Shown: piece after piece, positions 41,318-43,065 of the stretch
Numbering within the stretch: position 1 is the first letter of the stretch
Layout: every line of letters starts with the position of its first letter
DNA from: Collinsella sp.
Lineage (GTDB): Bacteria; Actinomycetota; Coriobacteriia; Coriobacteriales; Coriobacteriaceae
Reading direction: 5' to 3'
DNA: 43,065 nt
NCBI GenBank assembly: GCA_018376905.1
Contig: JAHAAK010000018.1
Location: forward strand, 1-43,065
Notes under the pieces: model-generated
The model's input: only the letters and a program-made list of their open reading frames with translations
Told to the model about the DNA's origin: nothing
Database searches by the model: none
Program-made: the position numbers and the translations under genes

Positions 41318-42598
41318 ATGATTCGAGCTGCCCTGACGGTCGAAGAGGCTCTGGAGGGCATGAAGGCCCTGGAGCCCAAGATTAAAAACTACGCGCGCCT
41401 GGTCGTCTGCAAGGGCGTAAACGTCAAACCCGGCCAGGAGGTTGTCGTTCAGTCTCCGGTCGAGTGCGCGCCTTTTGCCCGCGTGGCGGTTGCGGAGGCT
41501 TATGCCGCCGGCGCTGGCCACGTGACGGTCATTTGGGCCGATGATGCCGTGACGAGGCTCACGTACGAGTATGTCGATAAAAGCTATTTTGAGCAGACGC
41601 CCGAGTGGAAGCGCCTGCAGCTGGATTCCCTGGCCCAGGATGGTGCCTGCTTTATCTTTATCGAGGGTGCGGATCCTGCGGCTCTCAAGGGTATCGATCC
41701 CGCCAAGCCCGCTGCAGCTTCTAAGGCAAGGAACACGCAGTGCAAGGTCTTCCGCCGTGGACTGGACTACAACATCAACCCGTGGTGTATCGCCGGCGCT
41801 CCGGTCGTGGCTTGGGCGCGCGAGGTGTTCCCGGGAGACGCCGATGAGGTTGCAATCTATAAGCTGTGGAATGCGATTCTGCACACCGCTCGTGCCGATG
41901 GCCAGGACCCGGAGAGCGACTGGGAGCTTCATGACGCGGCGTTCGAAAAGAACTTGCGCTTCCTGAACGACAATCGTTTTGACCGCCTGCATTACACCTC
42001 GGCAAATGGAACCGATCTGACGATTGGTATGACGAAGGGTCACGTGTGGGCCGGCGGCAAGGGTAAGACGCCCGATGGGCACCCCTTCTTCCCCAACATT
42101 CCCACCGAGGAAGTCTTCACCTCGCCTGATCGTATGCGTGCCGACGGTATCGTGTATTCGGCTATGCCGCTCATTCACCACGGTAACAAGGTTGACGATT
42201 TTTGGATTAAGTTCGAGGCCGGTCGCGTAGTGGAGTACGATGCCCGCGTGGGCAAGGCGACGCTTGCGAGCATTATCGACACCGATGAAGGTGCCGCTCA
42301 TCTGGGCGAGGTCGCGCTCATTTCCAAGAACACTCCGATCCGCGAAAGCGGCGTTCTGTTCTATGACACGCTCTATGACGAGAACGCTAGCTGCCATCTC
42401 GCGCTAGGTGTCGGTTTCCCCGAATGCATCGAGGGTGGGTACGACATGTCCAAGGAAGAGCTCCTGGAGCATGGCGTTAACGTTTCGAGCACGCACGTCG
42501 ATTTTATGATCGGCACGGACGACATCGATATTACGGGCATTACGCCTGATGGACGTGAAGTTGTGATTTTCCAGAACGGCCAATGGAGTTGGGAATAG
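41318..42598 (+). CDS. M29-family aminopeptidase
   Basis: Cytoplasmic metallo-aminopeptidase of the AmpS/thermophilic aminopeptidase family; 426 residues. The C-terminal catalytic region holds metal ligands of the family: Glu residues in IPTEEVFTSP (near 265), LGEVALI (near 325), His in ASCHLALG (near 352), and His/Asp in STHVDFMIG (near 390), closing with a strand-rich end. Start chosen as ATG at 41318, since GGAG lies six bases before it and a further upstream ATG overlaps that site. It stands alone between a terminator and tRNA-Lys, whose promoter lies in its last codons. Confidence 0.93.
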   Translation: MIRAALTVEEALEGMKALEPKIKNYARLVVCKGVNVKPGQEVVVQSPVECAPFARVAVAEAYAAGAGHVTVIWADDAVTRLTYEYVDKSYFEQTPEWKRLQLDSLAQDGACFIFIEGADPAALKGIDPAKPAAASKARNTQCKVFRRGLDYNINPWCIAGAPVVAWAREVFPGDADEVAIYKLWNAILHTARADGQDPESDWELHDAAFEKNLRFLNDNRFDRLHYTSANGTDLTIGMTKGHVWAGGKGKTPDGHPFFPNIPTEEVFTSPDRMRADGIVYSAMPLIHHGNKVDDFWIKFEAGRVVEYDARVGKATLASIIDTDEGAAHLGEVALISKNTPIRESGVLFYDTLYDENASCHLALGVGFPECIEGGYDMSKEELLEHGVNVSSTHVDFMIGTDDIDITGITPDGREVVIFQNGQWSWE

Positions 42599-42617
42599 TC
42601 CCAGACCGTGGTACAAT
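42589..42617 (+). promoter_or_regulatory. Promoter of tRNA-Lys
   Basis: TTGGGA (42589-42594), 17-base spacer and TACAAT (42612-42617), ten bases before the tRNA. The -35 overlaps the end of the aminopeptidase gene. Confidence 0.65.
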
Positions 42618-42626
42618 GCCACCCGC

Positions 42627-42702
42627 GGGCCGTTAGCTCAGCTGGCAGAGCAGGGGACTTTTAATCCCAAGGTCCAGGGTTCGAACCCCTGACGGCCCAC
42701 CA
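42627..42702 (+). tRNA. tRNA-Lys (anticodon TTT)
   Basis: 76-base cloverleaf with encoded CCA. Acceptor GGGCCGT pairs with ACGGCCC, the D arm holds GCTCAGCTGGCAGAGC, the anticodon loop CTTTTAA gives anticodon TTT, and the T arm is CAGGG-TTCGAAC-CCCTG. Confidence 0.97.
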
Positions 42703-42710
42703 TAGAATAG

Positions 42711-42742
42711 AAAAGCGATCGACTCCGGTTGGTCGCTTTTTT
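42711..42742 (+). terminator. Terminator of tRNA-Lys
   Basis: AAAAGCGATCGAC pairs with GTTGGTCGCTTTT (two wobble pairs) around TCCG, and ends in a T run. Confidence 0.88.
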
Positions 42743-43065
42743 GTTGCGAAGGCATGGGTTCGACCCGTTTCTCTTTATATATAAGAACGCTTGGCGAACA
42801 AAACCTGCCTTTTACCGACGGGAAACAAATAGCTGATGCTTTTGGAGTAAAGTGGCGCTCCAGAGATGACCGATGCCTTAACACCTATAAACCAGCTGGT
42901 CATCGCCAATATCAGAAGCTGCTGCTTCGAATATGGCCTCAGTGAAGTAACTGAGGGTTCTATTCATTTGTGAACAAAATATGGAGTGCGCGATTCCCGC
43001 CCACGGGGCCCCTCCGGTCTGGCAATATATCTCCTTGCCGCGCGGCCCGGTGGAACCGGATGAGC
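42743..43065. other. Unassigned tail after tRNA-Lys
   Basis: No convincing gene. A 63-residue open frame at 42754-42945 on the plus strand has no ribosome site and no recognised family. Its middle (FTDGKQIADAFGVKWRS) looks protein-like, so it may be a fragment of a lost gene. CCTCAGTGAAGTAACTGAGG at 42937-42956 is an imperfect hairpin. The last 70 bases turn GC-rich and may belong to a gene beyond the window. Confidence 0.4.

Noticed and set aside
41288..42397. 369-residue open frame opposite the M29 peptidase
   Set aside because: Shadow of a gene with clear metal-binding motifs.
42633..42884. Minus-strand open frame across tRNA-Lys
   Set aside because: Its end (SGVRTLDLGIKS) is the antisense of the tRNA; not a gene.

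Overview
This window is the chromosomal replication-origin region of a fairly GC-rich, Gram-positive bacterium, most likely one of the Coriobacteriia (Collinsella-like Actinomycetota). The reasons are the origin gene order (gyrA-gyrB-dciA-recF-dnaN-dnaA on the minus strand, then rpmH-rnpA-yidD-yidC-jag-rsmG-parA-parB on the plus strand), the paired WYL regulators, the LPXTG thioester adhesin and the DinG type. The genus is inference; no database was consulted.

Left arm, 1-11141, all minus strand: DNA gyrase (gyrB-gyrA), then dnaN-recF-dciA, then dnaA. Upstream of dnaA, 15 bp away, lies an unusual 450-residue gene joining a GHKL-type ATPase, a Gln/Pro-rich linker and a winged-helix-like tail. 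The two gaps around this pair (7829-8066 and 11142-11486) carry repeats built on ACCTGTTGAAAACTT, which I read as variant DnaA boxes of a bipartite oriC. The 7829-8066 gap also holds an AT-rich DnaA-trio-like run. DnaA itself has Asn-His-Ser in place of the usual Asp-His-Thr of its DNA-recognition motif.

Right arm, 11385-16523, plus strand: a ribosome/RNase P/membrane-insertase operon from a near-consensus promoter, then rsmG, three perfect parS palindromes, parA, parB and a small anchored protein. By eye the rsmG-parB block is richer in AT than its surroundings.

16700-27260 holds rlmN, ddl coupled to an exonuclease-DinG helicase fusion, two tandem WYL regulators (PafB/PafC-like) convergent with it, and a membrane protein with a degenerate M28 peptidase fold split by about 650 acidic, low-complexity residues. 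A tiny membrane protein follows.

27267-43065 is more accessory. It contains a sortase-anchored thioester/Cna-B adhesin, a tRNA-Gly followed by a mosaic of tRNA-derived direct and inverted repeats, purB, a solute-binding protein translationally coupled to a diguanylate cyclase, a TSCPD protein coupled to a Tat lipoprotein, an OmpR/EnvZ-type two-component pair, purC, a membrane protein, an M29 aminopeptidase and tRNA-Lys. The last 320 bases show no convincing gene. The strongest leads are the origin-linked ATPase/winged-helix protein with the variant DnaA/DnaA-box pair, and a GyrA carrying Phe at the classical quinolone-resistance serine position.
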